This document shows positions 46,105 to 58,739 of a stretch of DNA of 64,000 bases, piece by piece. The translations under genes were made by a program, and so were the position numbers. This DNA is from Tanypteryx hageni. Its lineage: Eukaryota > Arthropoda > Insecta > Odonata > Petaluridae. The first letter of the stretch is position 1. Each line of letters starts with the position of its first letter. The stretch is from positions 192,189,518 to 192,253,517 of the forward strand of contig CM054112.1 of NCBI GenBank assembly GCA_028673005.1. The letters are read 5' to 3'. The notes beneath the pieces were generated by a model that worked only from the letters and a program-made list of their open reading frames with translations, was not told where the DNA came from and ran no database searches.

Positions 46105-48000
46105 GAACTTCGGTGAAACTGATTTAACCTGAAAAGGTGAATGGACAAAGAATATTTTATTTCTGGTGGCACGATCATTCAAAGCTCTCTACAGAAACTT
46201 AACGACGCTTTTGATGCTGTTTTAATAAGTAACACGCCCCGCGGTTAATTTCAATTTTTAGGGAATAAAGCTGAAGTTCGGCCCGAACACGAATTTCTGC
46301 CTCAACTAAATCGTTCGAGATTTTGCATAAATGTACTTTATTTTTATGAAAATGAGACAAGATTTTCCTTAGTTTTTGCAATACAGTAGAGCGCGGTTTC
46401 TAAATTATTGTTTTTTGCAAAAGAGACGTCCAATCTTCTAGAGAAAGTCTATTGTTTTAACTTTCGTGCTCATTAAATGCTGCCAATCCATATCATCCAT
46501 CATTTTAACGCAGCCCTAATGTCTCTTCGAGTTTGACATGCCTGAAATAATGAGTTACATTCCAGGCTTCAGTACATTATTTTCGTAAGTATTTGCACAA
46601 AGGAGGTAAATTTTGTTTCCTATTCATCTTAGAATTTTAATAAGGAAACGCTAGATAACTTCACGACTCGTAAAAAGAACGTAAAGTTAGTTGAAGAATA
46701 CTAGCAATAATAAAAAATGAATTATCGGTACATTCTTTCACGGCCTAAACGTGATGTTGATTTAAATACGTTATTACATACAGCCCTTATTTATCATTTA
46801 TTAAAGTCGAGGTTCGATGAAAATAAAAATACTTTGCCACTCCTCATTAAGCCGTACGCGGACTGTCCATCTTCCCCACGTCGTAAAAATATCTCTGTTG
46901 CGCCAATGAAATGGTCACGGAAACCACGTTTCAGCCAATCCCGGAAACCCTACCTCAATCAAACTGTCAGTCGATAAACCCATAAACTTATGAGTTCGAG
47001 GAAGAGACGCATAGATACTTAAAGCCCATGTCTTTCTTTCACGGTTATATCCTTCTCAGATCTGTTGGAAGTACGATCGTATACGATCTCCAGTGTCTCG
47101 GATCAGTGGAGTTAATACTATTTACCTTAAACATAATGGAGAACGAAGGGAATTGCCGTCGCTCTATCAAGAGGCTATTTAATACGAAATATCTGGAAAA
47201 TTGTAATGGGTTCCAAGAATCCCAAGGTTCCAAGAATGCATAGTTTAAAATTTTCAGCCAAAAAATCTGAGTTGTTCCTTTTTATCTCCATGGAACGTTT
47301 TAAAGTCACCCGGTTCCGTTGAAGAGATCTAGTTGCTCTTGATAAAAAAATTCAAACTACTAAAATGTAACCATATCAATTTCAAAGTTTTTGATTTGTT
47401 TATGAACAAGAGCTTATTTCTCGAAATATTCCAATTGTCATAAATATTCTGCGTTAAAACTTTTTCACCAAAACATCACAAAAACAAAATTGGTAAAACA
47501 TCTAAAAAGTTGAATTCAAATGGTAAACTAATTGGAATACAGACAGGGAGTCCGACTATGTACGTTTTATTAAAAAAAATGGAGCTAAATACTATACAAT
47601 ATTTATCATGGAAATTATCGATTTAAGAAAAAAATAATTTCCATTAATCTCATCAAGTATTAATTATAACATTCAATGTAATTTAAGTTACGAAAGATAA
47701 TGAAACCAATTTTATCTTATAGAAAATTATCGTTAAATGAGAAATCTAACTCCTTAACAGTGAAGTTATTATTAACTTTACAGTTAAATTTCTCATTTAA
47801 CATCAATTTCGCCGTAGTCTCCACCTTTACCTATCTAGAAAATTATCCTTTTCGTTAAAAATATGTATTGAATAAAAATACCATACGAGTTTAGATTGCC
47901 GTAAAAGGTAAGGATTGACGTTCGCCAAAACGTAGGGACCATCTTTTGTTAAAATATTTCGAATATTTGGCAATGAAATGCAATTTTGTATGGATGTAAC
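46105..48000. other. Intergenic DNA with one hairpin
   Basis: No gene was recognised. A hairpin at 47732-47801 pairs GTTAAATGAGAAATCTAACT and a following GTGAAGTT with AACTTTACAGTTAAATTTCT plus CATTTAAC, with an 8-nt bulge on the 5' arm. Confidence 0.45.
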
Positions 48001-48277
48001 CAGTGGCGCAGCCAGGAATCTACTTTGGGGGAAGGGAGGGGGGCAAATAATAAAAGGCATTTTGTCATAAGGAGATTACATTATTATTTTTCTTTGATAA
48101 TTTCTAATAATAACTCATAAAAATCGCTATAACATCAAAATATCATAAGTCAGTTAATAAATATATTTATTTTCAAGTTGAAATTAATGCGAAAGCAGTC
48201 GCAGCTCAAATTATTTGCGATATTGAGAAGGGGGAGGGAGAATTCCCAGTTGCACCTCCCCCTTGGCTGTACCACAT
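48001..48277. mobile_element. hAT-type MITE (CAGTGGCGCAGCCAGG end)
   Basis: The left end CAGTGGCGCAGCCAGG pairs with a degraded right end CCTTGGCTGTACCACAT. The flanks GATGTAAC and ATGGTAAC share the last five bases of a likely 8-bp TSD. Subterminal stretches are GGGGGAAGGGAGGGGGG and CACCTCCCCCTTGG. Confidence 0.65.
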
Positions 48278-48763
48278 ATGGTAACATATGAAATATCCTT
48301 CTTACTTGGCAGCTAAAATAATTATATGTATTTATAATTATTAAAATTAGGGGCGGTGTTTTTCGGTCTAGCGCCAGAAGCTAAATTTCCTTTCTACTGC
48401 AATGCATGTATATCGGAGGTCGGTGCAATTTTCAAAACGTGCCAAGCGATGGGTTTGGCGAGTCTAAAATACTTTTACATTCTAGATCAGTAATTCCAAG
48501 TATTTTTTAGGCGCAGCTCCTTATCAAAGACAAACAGAACTTCACGGCACACAACTCTGAAGCAAGCTTGCATATTTATACACATCGGTATCACAACATT
48601 TGGACGCATTTATTTATTAGTGCAACATAATTATACACGTATCTGAGGAAAGATTTTGCCCTAATGACTTATCAACATTTACAAATCGCTTATTTAATTT
48701 TTTAACGTTTATCACGGCACCCCAATATTCAGGTGCGGCATCCCATTTCGAGTCCAATTCTCT

Positions 48764-49038
48764 AGATAGACCAGTGGCGGATCCAAAGGGGGGCGATGGC
48801 CCTCCCCTTGGACAACCCATTGCCCTCCACTGGGTGCATTCTTAAATTCATTTTGCGCAATATTCATTGTTTCTACACCGAAGATTAAGTCTGTATGAGA
48901 AGGGAAAGAAAGATTCTGATGGGGATAGGGATTTTCAAAATGTATGGTCATCGGCTAAGGCAGAACCAAGAGGGGGAGGGGCAGTTGTGGTAATCGCCGT
49001 CTCCTTGGGAAGTTTCTGGATCCGCCTCTGAGATAGAC
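48764..49038. mobile_element. hAT-type MITE with perfect 8-bp TSD, copy 1
   Basis: The TSD AGATAGAC (48764-48771, 49031-49038) flanks a 259-bp element with ends CAGTGGCGGATCCAAAGG and, in reverse complement, CAGAGGCGGATCCAGAAAC. It is closely similar throughout to the element at 54070-54330. Confidence 0.92.
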
Positions 49039-49039
49039 T

Positions 49040-52000
49040 GAATTATCGATCAAAGTTCTTATTTTAATGTGACAATAAACGTATTATTCGCAAAAAAGTA
49101 TTTTTAAATACCACGTGCATTATAATCCGTATTCGCGCGCACAATACGTTATGAATGATGTATCTTTTTGACATAAAAAGGTCTTTTAAATCTAAAAGGA
49201 CAGAAAAGGAACAATGATGAAAATCCGTGCCCTAGTTCACCGTATATTGAATATGATTCCCGGAGGGAATCAGTGCATGAGAATATGAAGATGGATTTTT
49301 AAATAGGTTACACCTGAGATAAGAATGTGCCTACGAACTAAAGAATGGGATTTGTTTTCATCATTGAGATTGAAACGAACAAGACTAGAAACATTTGATA
49401 TAAGAAGCGGAACTCCACTGAAAAATAATTTATTTTTATTTTTGCGCAAATAAATTATTTTAAAGAATAAACACTTTAAATCTGAAAATGCTGCATTTTT
49501 TTTCAGACATTAAGAAATGAGATATTCGAATGTCATGACTACTTCACACACGCACGCATTTATTCTTGTCGTTAAAATTTGCGTTTTACCTATTGTGTTT
49601 GCTGAATAGCTATCTAAAAAAATCTTAATTATCAGAAGTTCCATTTGTCGAGTTTTGAAAATACGGAGAAGTAAGATAACAGTTGATCCTAAAAGTACAT
49701 CCATTAGTTTACTTTAAATAGGTGTTTTCCAAACTTTCTTCTCGCGACCTAGTGGAAGGGAAGGCAACGTGAAGAAAAATGTTCTAACTAACCATTATCT
49801 TGCATCAAAAAGCAATATTCACTAAAATATTGGTATCTATCTAGTAGGATAATTTCGTTCCCTGTCATTTTCTATATATTTCGGTTGGTTATGCATTGAC
49901 TGCTCAAATTTTTTATGGGTCTGGCGCCAAATACTTAAAAAAACACCGCTTTAAATGATATTTGTAGAAGGAACTACAGCGATCACAGATGTAGTTCGCA
50001 AAACCAAAAGATGGGCATATATCAGTCGATGGTAATGAACTTTTAGGATGCTTTTCTACGACAAAAAACTTTAATTTACTCGCTTGTGTGCGTGCTGAAC
50101 ATCTCATATATGGACTGATTGCGAATCAGAGCCTCAATAAAATACATCCGCACCTTCAATAATGATTGTCAAATCGTTCTTGGAACGTTTCTTATTTTTA
50201 AAGAAAAAGGATCTATTTAATTTTCTTTGCCCGTGTATCTTTCCGTCTGGCCCTCCGCTCTTCTGTACTCATGTAACAGCGGCTATACCGCTAGAATTGT
50301 GATGAACGATATTTCTCCTTGATCTGACAATATTATTATTACAGTTACATAATTTTATATTTCAATTTAACAATATAAAAGAATCATCATCGATGCTTTT
50401 TAGCTGAAAAGCGCATCTGGTTTTCCTGACTTTTTTATGGCCATTGGAAAGAAAACCGCTTTCAAAAATTGATATAGGGTAAAGAGAGGAGAGTTGGCAG
50501 GTGTAGTAGAGGTGACGCATCTCCAGTTTACATAGTCATAGACGGGGTAGCAACGGCGGTGAACGGTGAAGGAGAAAGTACACGTTGACAAATTTATTCT
50601 TTATTGTGCAGTTTTTTGTGTGATTTACAAACGAATTTCATTCACAGTTGTTGGTAAGTGCCTGAATTATCATATATCATTTCTATTATTTTCATTTCGC
50701 ATGTTTATCGCGGCAATAATGAAGAACTTGTTTTCTGTAGATGAATGTGAGTAAGTGTACACATGGCATTATTACTTGTATACTGTTCCGCTATGTTTTG
50801 TCCGGAGGAGAAGGGTGAGTCATCAATCCTAACATTTTAGGAGAGACGGCTGTTCGCGGAGGGAGGATAGAAGACGCTGTTTTACTTTCTCAGATAGGTA
50901 CTTAACCTATATCCGCCGGATTTTAATTCCGCCTATAGGGTCTGGCTGCCGTATTTAAATCTCGGAATTTAAATTTTTTTGCCTATTTCTGAATAAATGT
51001 AAGTATCTCGTGAACTGTTGATAATATAATAATCAAATAAAAAGTATCTTCTTGCAGAAGCAATCTACTGCTAACATTACCGATTCAGAATACATCACAG
51101 AAAAGAAGAAGAAAAATAGTATCCATGCACAGAATACCTCTCATTTTTACAATTCTTGAACTTATTATTTACGCCCATGTCAATACTTTTATAATAAATA
51201 TGACATATAAAAAATTGTGACATCTTAAGTAGATCTTGCTTTTCGGTTTACCAACACGTATATTCCCATAAGCTATCTCTCCTACCCATAGTGCGTCATC
51301 TTACCTACCCTAGGAGGAGAGATGGCAAAAAACGGGGTTTTGAAAAATCGCTTAAAATCATATTTGAAGCCTTTTTAAAAAACTTTCTATTTTTTCCTAA
51401 TATAACTAATAACCGTAGAATGCATTATAATCAGCGATCTCATGATTTCTCATCTATTCTAAAATCTACAATTTTTTGTTGAATTGTGCGTCATCTCTCC
51501 TCGCTTTATCCTATAAAAGGGATATTACGTATACTGACAATAAATTTTTATCCATAATCACTAATAGAAAAAAATTAAAATTCATTTTGAGAGCAACAAA
51601 AATTACAGAAGGAATTAATCGGAGATCGCAAGATGAAACCTCTCGATAATCACACAAGAGCGTTTTATGCGTTACTTGACGGATTCTTCTCGATACCTTA
51701 GGTGCGGCACGGTTAATAATTTTTCCTTATTCCTCTCATACGTCACACCCCACATAATGTCGGTCACCGTTAACCATTTGCACCGTGTTTACCATCAAAA
51801 CCCTCCGACACTTTGCGACCTTATCGTTCGATGAGAAGGGAGCGATTAATTTGTCCGCTCGGGCGATAAACGCTCGACAACTATAGATAGTTATATATAT
51901 AAACCTGCAAGAACATCTTCTTTTAATATAAGGGACGTGGGCGTATAAAATTTATGTGGGAAGTCCCTATGCGCTCGTATCCAATGAATGGAAGGAGGCG

Positions 52001-52463
52001 TAGCTCATTTTTACTACAATTCTCAGAGGCGCATGGAACCAATCTTCGGGAGGAATTCAGTAAGAATGAGGTGATTCACCTGGAATGCATGGAGCTGACG
52101 AAACCTATTTCTGTCTCGATGTATATTTTAAGGGTTAGATTGGAGAGAGTAAAAGCAAGACAAGTATATTCAAGCAAATTAATTCTCTTTGTCAGATACA
52201 TTGTACACCCGTCCCTTACTTTGCGTGATACGTGCGTTCCTGGAAAAAAACTGTGTAAAGCAAAACCGTGCAACATGGAGCAGATTCCCCGAAGGAATAC
52301 ACGAGGTTACATTTGAGCTTGGTCTTGAGCTCGACGTGCATCCATTAAGTTATATTGTATTCAGAATTGCTGAAACATTTTATGAAATTTAACGCTTGGG
52401 GACTGCACCGAAACCGTGCTAATGTGAAATCGTTGACAAGCAATTTGAGGCGGTTTTCCAAAA
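49040..52463. other. Intergenic DNA, nothing certain
   Basis: Mixed AT-rich and moderate-GC sequence. A GTGCGTCATCTCTCC-like motif occurs near 51485, with a relative at 51291 (GTGCGTCATCTTACC) and an inverted one near 50500 (GAGGTGACGCATCTCC), hinting at an unrecognised repeat. No exon could be supported. Confidence 0.4.
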
Positions 52464-52464
52464 T

Positions 52465-52772
52465 AAAAACCGTGCGTGTGTGTGTGCGCGTATTTTTGGC
52501 TAATCAACCACTAGGATTATTATAGCCGTAACTCCTTCCACACCGAATACAATCACAAGGGAGGAGGGGAACCCGATGCCGGCATTAGCCTACTCTTAAC
52601 AAAGAACACCAAGGGGGCCAACGGCTTAACGTCCCTTTCGAAGAACGGAAAGCTGATTTTGCGCGGTTTCCTCAAATCACACAAACAGGGGGACTGGCGA
52701 CCTTGGAAAAATCCTACTTTCGCAGGGTTCGTGCCCGCTGCCCTTTCAAGCAGCAGGCGGAAAAAACCGTGC
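52465..52772 (-). mobile_element. SINE/LINE 3'-end retroposon with 11-bp TSD
   Basis: AAAAACCGTGC (52465-52475 and 52762-52772) flanks an insert of about 286 bp. On the minus strand it contains GGGACGTTAAGCCGTTGGCC, ACGGCTATAATAATCC and a (CA)n-rich 3' tail. GGGACGTTAAGCCG is common in arthropod non-LTR 3' UTRs. No coding remains. A 55-bp version lies in EMC7 intron 4. Confidence 0.65.
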
Positions 52773-52879
52773 TAAACTGAAAACGTGTAAAGCGAAAGCC
52801 AGTGGAGCGGAAGGGCCCGCGACAAAATATTATCGATGGTTTTCCCCTCACCCAATAAATACATATGTTCAATTAAAGC

Positions 52880-53231
52880 TGAAACACATTGTAAAACCAA
52901 TCAAGTTGCTCTTATACAATTTGCACCATTCAAACACTGAGGAACGTGAAAGACATTCATCCTTAAACTGTGCTTGAAGTCTGCGATGAATCTCAGCCGC
53001 CATTACACCTTCCTTGCATAAAAACTTGATAATAATGCGCTGCGCAACAGAGTTCAGTACATCACTGACTTTCATGTTGAATACGCTTGTCATTTGTTGG
53101 TGCAAGAAATTAAAGATTACTGGTGCGGGTAGCCAACATACACGAGCTAAAAACCATACATGGCAGCCAATGTTACTCTTCAATTGCGTTCAGAAAAAAA
53201 AATTCCAGGTCAAATTTGAACAGCCCTCGTA
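52880..53231 (-). mobile_element. mariner-type 5' fragment with HTH
   Basis: On the minus strand TA (53231-53230) is followed by CGAGGGCTGTTCAAATTTG, a known mariner-type terminus. After a short leader, residues IIIKFLCKEGVMAAEIHRRL and SRSSVFEWCKLYKSN (about 53048-52905) match the HTH_48 DNA-binding domain at the N-terminus of Mos1-like transposases. The DDE catalytic domain and the right terminus are absent. Confidence 0.75.
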
Positions 53232-53618
53232 ATTCAGTTGACAAGAATATACTGAAAAGGCTAAGCTTTTTAAATTACTCTGTTCAAAAATAATGATTAA
53301 CTGGAAAGTCATTCAGAAATTAGTACAAAAAATAAAAATCGCTATAAAATCTTTATTTTTTTCTATTTATATCCGAAAAAATTCTAGGGATCCCAGGGAC
53401 CGTGTGGTCCCTGGTCCCGCAACATTTGGCCACCCACGCTACCCTATTGTTACGTTCCTGGCGAAACCATGAAATCGAAGAATGGCTGTATCGTGTTCTA
53501 GAGAAAATTTGACTGAGATTTTGGTGAATATGCACTCTTTAGGAACTCTTAAGTCCGCAAAAAGACGTTTATGCAATTCCATCGGTTTATAATTAGCGTG
53601 CAGCGCTATGGGCTTAAA

Positions 53619-54020
53619 CAGGGGTCTCAAACTCACATCGGTGCGCAGGCCACATGAAGGCCCTCCACCAAATCCGCGGGCAACGTTCAAAAGCTTCAGG
53701 CTGTATTCCATATTTTCCCAGTCCTCACAGGGTTTCATATTCTTTGGAAATTCACTCTATCCTTTCACAAGGGGGAAATCGGCCCGGCCCTATGATGCGC
53801 ATTTAAACCCTTTCATTAAAACATGAAGATTCTTTTTTTCTAACTCAGGAGGGTTTTTATGTATGGGAATGACCAATAAACAGGGTGCATATTAAAAGTG
53901 CTGATTCGATACATTTATTAATTTCTTAGATTATTTACAAAGATTCGCGAGAAATATTTTATAAGAAACAAATATTAGTTTGAGTCATACAGCATGCGGC
54001 CCGCGAGATTGAGATCTCTG
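53619..54020. mobile_element. hAT-type MITE (CAGGGGTCTCAAACT ends)
   Basis: The left end is CAGGGGTCTCAAACTCAC. The right end in reverse complement is CAGAGATCTCAATCTCG, with GCGGCCCGCG just inside. The flanks GGCTTAAA and AGCTAAAC match at 5/8. It is 402 bp and non-coding. Confidence 0.65.
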
Positions 54021-54061
54021 AGCTAAACGGGTCAACCGAATCTGATAAAATTTCGTATTCA

Positions 54062-54338
54062 CATAGGACCAGTGGCAGATCCAAGGGAGGGGCGATCGCC
54101 CTCCCCTTGGAGGACGCCATTGCCCTCCACTAGGTGCATTCTTAAATTCATTCTGCGCAACATCCATTGTTTCTACACCGAAGATTGAGTCTGTATGCCA
54201 AGGGAAAGAAAGATTCTGATGGGGTAGGGGTTTTCAAAATGTTTGGTTGTCGGCAGAGGAGGAATCAAGACGGGTGAGGGGTAATTGGGGCGATCGCCCC
54301 CTCCTTGGGAAGGTTCTGGATCCGCCCCTGCATAGGAC
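54062..54338. mobile_element. hAT-type MITE with perfect 8-bp TSD, copy 2
   Basis: The TSD CATAGGAC (54062-54069, 54331-54338) flanks a 261-bp copy of the element at 48772-49030. Its ends are CAGTGGCAGATCCAAGGG and, in reverse complement, CAGGGGCGGATCCAGAACC. Confidence 0.92.
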
Positions 54339-54608
54339 GTAAACCGAAGTAGAAGCTTAGTTGAAACCAGGGGTATGAAACTCTTATGGGAGAATAGATT
54401 CCCAGCTTTTACACGTAGTTCACTATGCTAAGGGGTCCGCGATAGGCGCTGCAGTCGCAGTCAGTTCTCTCTCTCATTTTCTCCCTCTATTTTTCTCCTT
54501 CTATTTCTCTCTCTCTACCGCATCACCACAGCGCCACACGTTCCTTGTGTATCGTAACGGAACAGAGGCCATTTTGCTTGATAAAAGCTCGCCATTGCTT
54601 ATTGAGCG

Positions 54609-56497
54609 GTTTTCATAAGGTGACCAGATATTTTTTTCCAAAAAGGAGGACAGATCCCGTATTTTTACAAAATGTAAAGACAAAGGGAGGGAAAAGAAAC
54701 GAGAAAGGAAGGACACATTTCATGACAGAAAAACTGTTTGTATGCTATCTTTCATATTTTTTCAAACAAACTAAAGGTTGTAAAAGAACATACATTACAA
54801 TAGTCTCATGACATGAAATTTTTTGTTTTAAAAAAATGTAAGCTTTCAAGAAAAATAATAATTTTAGATACCATTTTTCACAGTGAAACACTAAAATTAC
54901 ATAATGACAAATCGTATTGAACGAATTTCAATTTCAGAAGTTCAAAGGTGAATTGCACAAATTTTAAACGTAAGTGTTCATTAATTATGTGTTTTACATA
55001 TTCGAGAAAAATAAACCCCAACACGGAAAAGTTTAAACGAAGTTCAAAAGTAATTAAAATTGAAAATAATAGATTCAATCCTACAAATTGTTATTTATTC
55101 TAAATTATATCCTGATTGCTTGAAAATTATTTTATATAAGCCAATATTTATTGAAAATATATTTATTCAAAATATATATTTACTGAAACATCTTTTCTCT
55201 ACAGGCTGAAATATGTAGTATGTTTTTAAAAATGAAGTGTTTTCATTCTAATAATGACATGATTGTTTTGTATTGAAATATTTGTCATTTCTGTAAATTT
55301 TTTTCAAAAAATCGTAATTTTTATTTAACATTTCTGAGAATCGCTCGCAGCTATAATCCATGTTAACTTTTATCATTATGATTAAGGTCAATGTTTCCAA
55401 AGAAAGACTGCTCTTTACACAGTCCCACACATCATTAATTATCGAGAATACACGCTGTACACTTGCATTTGTCCCAGGTAAACATAAAGCTATTTCAACC
55501 AATATCTTTAAATTAATAAAAGGAAGATATTCAGTTTTTCAAAAACTGAAATATTTCCTCCCATCTTTTGTAGACTTCTATTTTATTTTCAGACCATTCT
55601 GAAAACTTATTAGCTGAGCAGTGCTCATTTAGTCTCCGAACCTCATCAAACAGTATTGTCATCAATCTTTATGAGACACTTGATTTGCAAATTTCACCGA
55701 TTCTACCACTTTTTCCCACTCGATCGTATTTCTTAATAAAGTTCACTGAAAAAAATTTATTCCATCCAGAAATTTTGTCCATTTGATCAAATAATTAAGG
55801 CAATTTCTATAAAATAGTTGAACCTCATCCGTGAATGCCCCTCTAACTGTTGGATTATTCTCTTCTAGTTTTTTCAATAAATTATCTGCATTTACTGGTA
55901 AACATTTCATATTTAATCTGGATTCCAATTGATCATTAAAACTGTGAAGAATTGACATTACTTCAGCTGCACATATTTTGTTCTTTTTAGTTTGCTTTAT
56001 ATTCGACTGAAACAATGTTGCCTTACTATGCATGATATGCAGAGTAATTTCATCTAATGGATTTTCAAAAAAATCTTTTAGAAGTTTGGGACATTTATCT
56101 AAACTTAAAAAATGTAAGCTTAATGGTTCAAATAATTGAGTAACACGTTCAATGGCAGGTGTTAAAGCCAACCACCTGGTTTTTGAGTAACCTAATAATT
56201 TCTTATGCTCAACTGAAGCGACCTCACAAAATTTAGTTTGACTCTTTACTCTCACAGTGAAACGATGAAAATGTAAGTATATTTGTGGAAGGATTACTTC
56301 TATATCTATAGCCAGTTGACTTGAGAATACACAAATACACCAATTAAAAGAACGCGTGGCTTGAGTAAAAGGAAGGACAATAGCAGAGAAATGTTCAAAA
56401 AGGAGGACATGGAAGGACAAAAGGTTTAGGGAGGACAGCGATTGAAAAAAAAGGACTGTCCTTCCAAAAGGAGGACGTTTGGTCACCTTAGTTTTCA
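54609..56497. mobile_element. hAT element 4 (TAAGGTGACCA ends)
   Basis: The element is 54616-56490 (1875 bp) with ends TAAGGTGACCAGAT and, in reverse complement, TAAGGTGACCAAAC. GTTTTCA flanks it at 54609-54615 and 56491-56497, seven bases of an expected 8-bp TSD. Subterminal AGGAGGAC/GGAAGGAC repeats occur near both ends. It carries the C-terminal two thirds of a transposase. Confidence 0.88.
55248..56300 (-). pseudogene. hAT element 4 transposase remnant (KIAA1586/ZBED-like group)
   Basis: On the minus strand LLGYSKTRWLALTPAIERVT and FEPLSLHFLSLDKCPKLLKD sit near 56195-56080, followed by RNCLNYLIKW near 55790. After a decayed stretch come VEIALCLPGTNASVQRVFSI and YSCERFSEMLN near 55500-55330, the hAT C-terminal dimerisation region. 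Stops and frameshifts separate the pieces (about 55740 and 55510). The zinc finger and first catalytic motif are missing through an internal deletion that joins the right subterminal sequence to the mid-protein. Confidence 0.8.
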
Positions 56498-56702
56498 GTT
56501 ACTCTGATTTTGTCAAGTAGATATATAGTAGATATGCATTCATCACTGTTTAAGAAAACGTGACGGAATGAATTTGATCTGATCTCCAATCAACAGGTGT
56601 CTTAAAAATATCATATATTTTTGAAAAAAATTCTAACGAACTAGTTCTACGAAGTGTTATGTGAATGCATTTTGTGAGAATGCTTTTATATTTTCTTAAC
56701 AG

Positions 56703-57628
56703 ATACCTGCAATGGATAGATCTTCTAGGAAGGAAGGAAAGAAATTTCTCTCGTTTGTTTGTGTGCGAGAAGCATTTTGAGAGGAAATGTTTCTCATTTT
56801 TAGGTGTTAAGCCTCGCTTACTTCACCTAGCTGTGTCATCCATTGCCCTGGCCGAGAATATGGTACGTGTCAGTTCACAAAATAAGCCGTAATTTCAGAT
56901 TGAGTAACTGAAATTTCTGTTTAAAACTTCTCGCGGTTATCAGTAGATTATAGTGAGTTTGGAAGTTAAACTGCAACATAGACGCCATAGGATAGAATTG
57001 TGCTTGTAATAGAATGAAATAAGTGTACCATATCGATGTCTCATTGTTTTAATTTGAAATATTTTGAATTTACAGAAATTGTTAACTTGATTATTTCTTG
57101 TTTCTCATTATGCATTTGTTTATGATCCTAGACTTTAAGATAATTCTTTGTTTCAAAACATATTTAGAAATATGTATATATTTTTCGATCGAGAAATTGA
57201 AATTTCTATATCAAAAGTTTTCCTTGTTATATGATGAATACATATAGATCTTAAATGGGCTAACTGTAACTGCTGTGAACACGTAAACGTCAGCAAATAC
57301 AACTGTGCTTAGAATAAATTATAGATAAAGTGGACATTTTCTAGTGCAATGTGATGTGTTTAATTTTACAAATGGTAATGTGATCTTCATAGAAACATTG
57401 TTTATGGACCGCAATGGGCCGTAAGCGCATTTGCCTTATTTTACAATTATTGCAACATTTGAAACATGCCCATTGCCTCCTGCATCAATTGCATTAGGTT
57501 TAGCAGGTTTAATGTTTGACATTCTTAGAAATTCATTTTCGTTCTTTTTTCAGGTGCAACAGAAAGAGAATGTGTTCCAGGACCGAAGAAATCACTTTAC
57601 AAATAGATTTTTGCTTGATTTTTCTTGA
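56703..57628 (+). CDS. THAP-like domain exon(s), possible partial gene
   Basis: The exon at 56703-56862 follows a good acceptor (TTTTCTTAACAG) and ends before GTACGT. It encodes YLQWIDLLGRKERNFSRLFV then CEKHFERKCFSFLGVKPRLL and HLAVSSIALAENM. The Trp, the C..HF pair and the basic-Leu-x-x-x-AVxS ending are those of a THAP zinc finger C-terminal half. The Pro of the usual AVPS/AVPT motif is Ser here. In phase, a second acceptor at 57553 would add 24 residues ending in a stop at 57626-57628. The N-terminal exon with the first Cys pair was not found. It could be a partial gene, a pseudogene exon or a relic of a P-like element. Confidence 0.45.
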
Positions 57629-57639
57629 CGTGAAAGTTT

Positions 57640-58735
57640 GACGTTTTTCGTCGTCCACGTGAATTTCCTTTAAATTACAATAATTAATTACAATAATTCA
57701 TTTTTATATCTTTATTGTATAATATTTATGTAAAAATACCTCGCTGTTATGTAATTTGATAATGACTTTGTACTCTCGCAATGTGTGATATACGGTAATA
57801 AATTTGATTTCTTATATGCAATTCTTTCATTTATGTCCATTTAATATGTCCGTGCAATTTATGTGCGCTATTATTATCATAATAAAACGGGAGGGGAAGG
57901 GGGCGAGGGGCATCCTGTAATGACGTCACGCTAGCATTCGTTAACACGTAGTTCCAAATTTTCCCGTTGACCCATCGATTGTCGCCCCTCCATGGAAAAC
58001 CTGGGAATCGTTTTATAGCATTAAGTTTCCGGTCTTTCCGTAGGGGTACTAGTCTTTGGTTGAAACTAACCTATAGCGCAACAGTTGAGGGTAGTTCATT
58101 CGTGTCGATTTTCATAAAATATCGATTTTTTTCAAAGTTGGCTGTAAGCTACATGTCTAAAAAAATATCTCTATAGTATTCATAATGAGTCGAGTTTCAC
58201 GTCCAGGTACCACCTAACCCCTCCCACTCCTCTAATAGTACGGTTTTTTACTAGTAAATGTTTTCCGTTTGTACATCCACAGGTAATAATGTCATCATAC
58301 ATGGACTAGAAGCTTAAAAATATGAGAAAGTTTCCGTAATGTGTGTCGCACCAATTTTTTATTTTAATTTTGCAATCATATGAGAATAAAGGCATTTTTG
58401 GATGGGCTGGAAACTATTCTCTACAAGGCGAGCTTGAAGTTTTCATTAATATCAGATATACTGTAGCCAACCCGGTCGCCATAACTCTGCCCAGGATCTA
58501 AATACCGTTGGACACCAAAACTTCATGAAGTACCCAGTAGTAAATAAAATAGATATGACATTTACACTTCACATAAGCAACAAGAGTCGATTTAAGACTT
58601 TATAATGGGCGCAAAGATATTTATAGCATTTCACTTGACGTTACTGAAGAATCGACATTCCGAAAGGAGGAAAAAGTCGTAGGTAAAAGCGAAATCACGA
58701 AGAATGGAAAGCGGCGAGGGACCTTAAATATCCCT
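57640..58735. other. Intergenic DNA, nothing recognised
   Basis: AATAAA-like signals near 57797 and 57880 could serve the preceding THAP-like exon. No other feature was seen. Confidence 0.4.
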
Positions 58736-58739
58736 TTCG

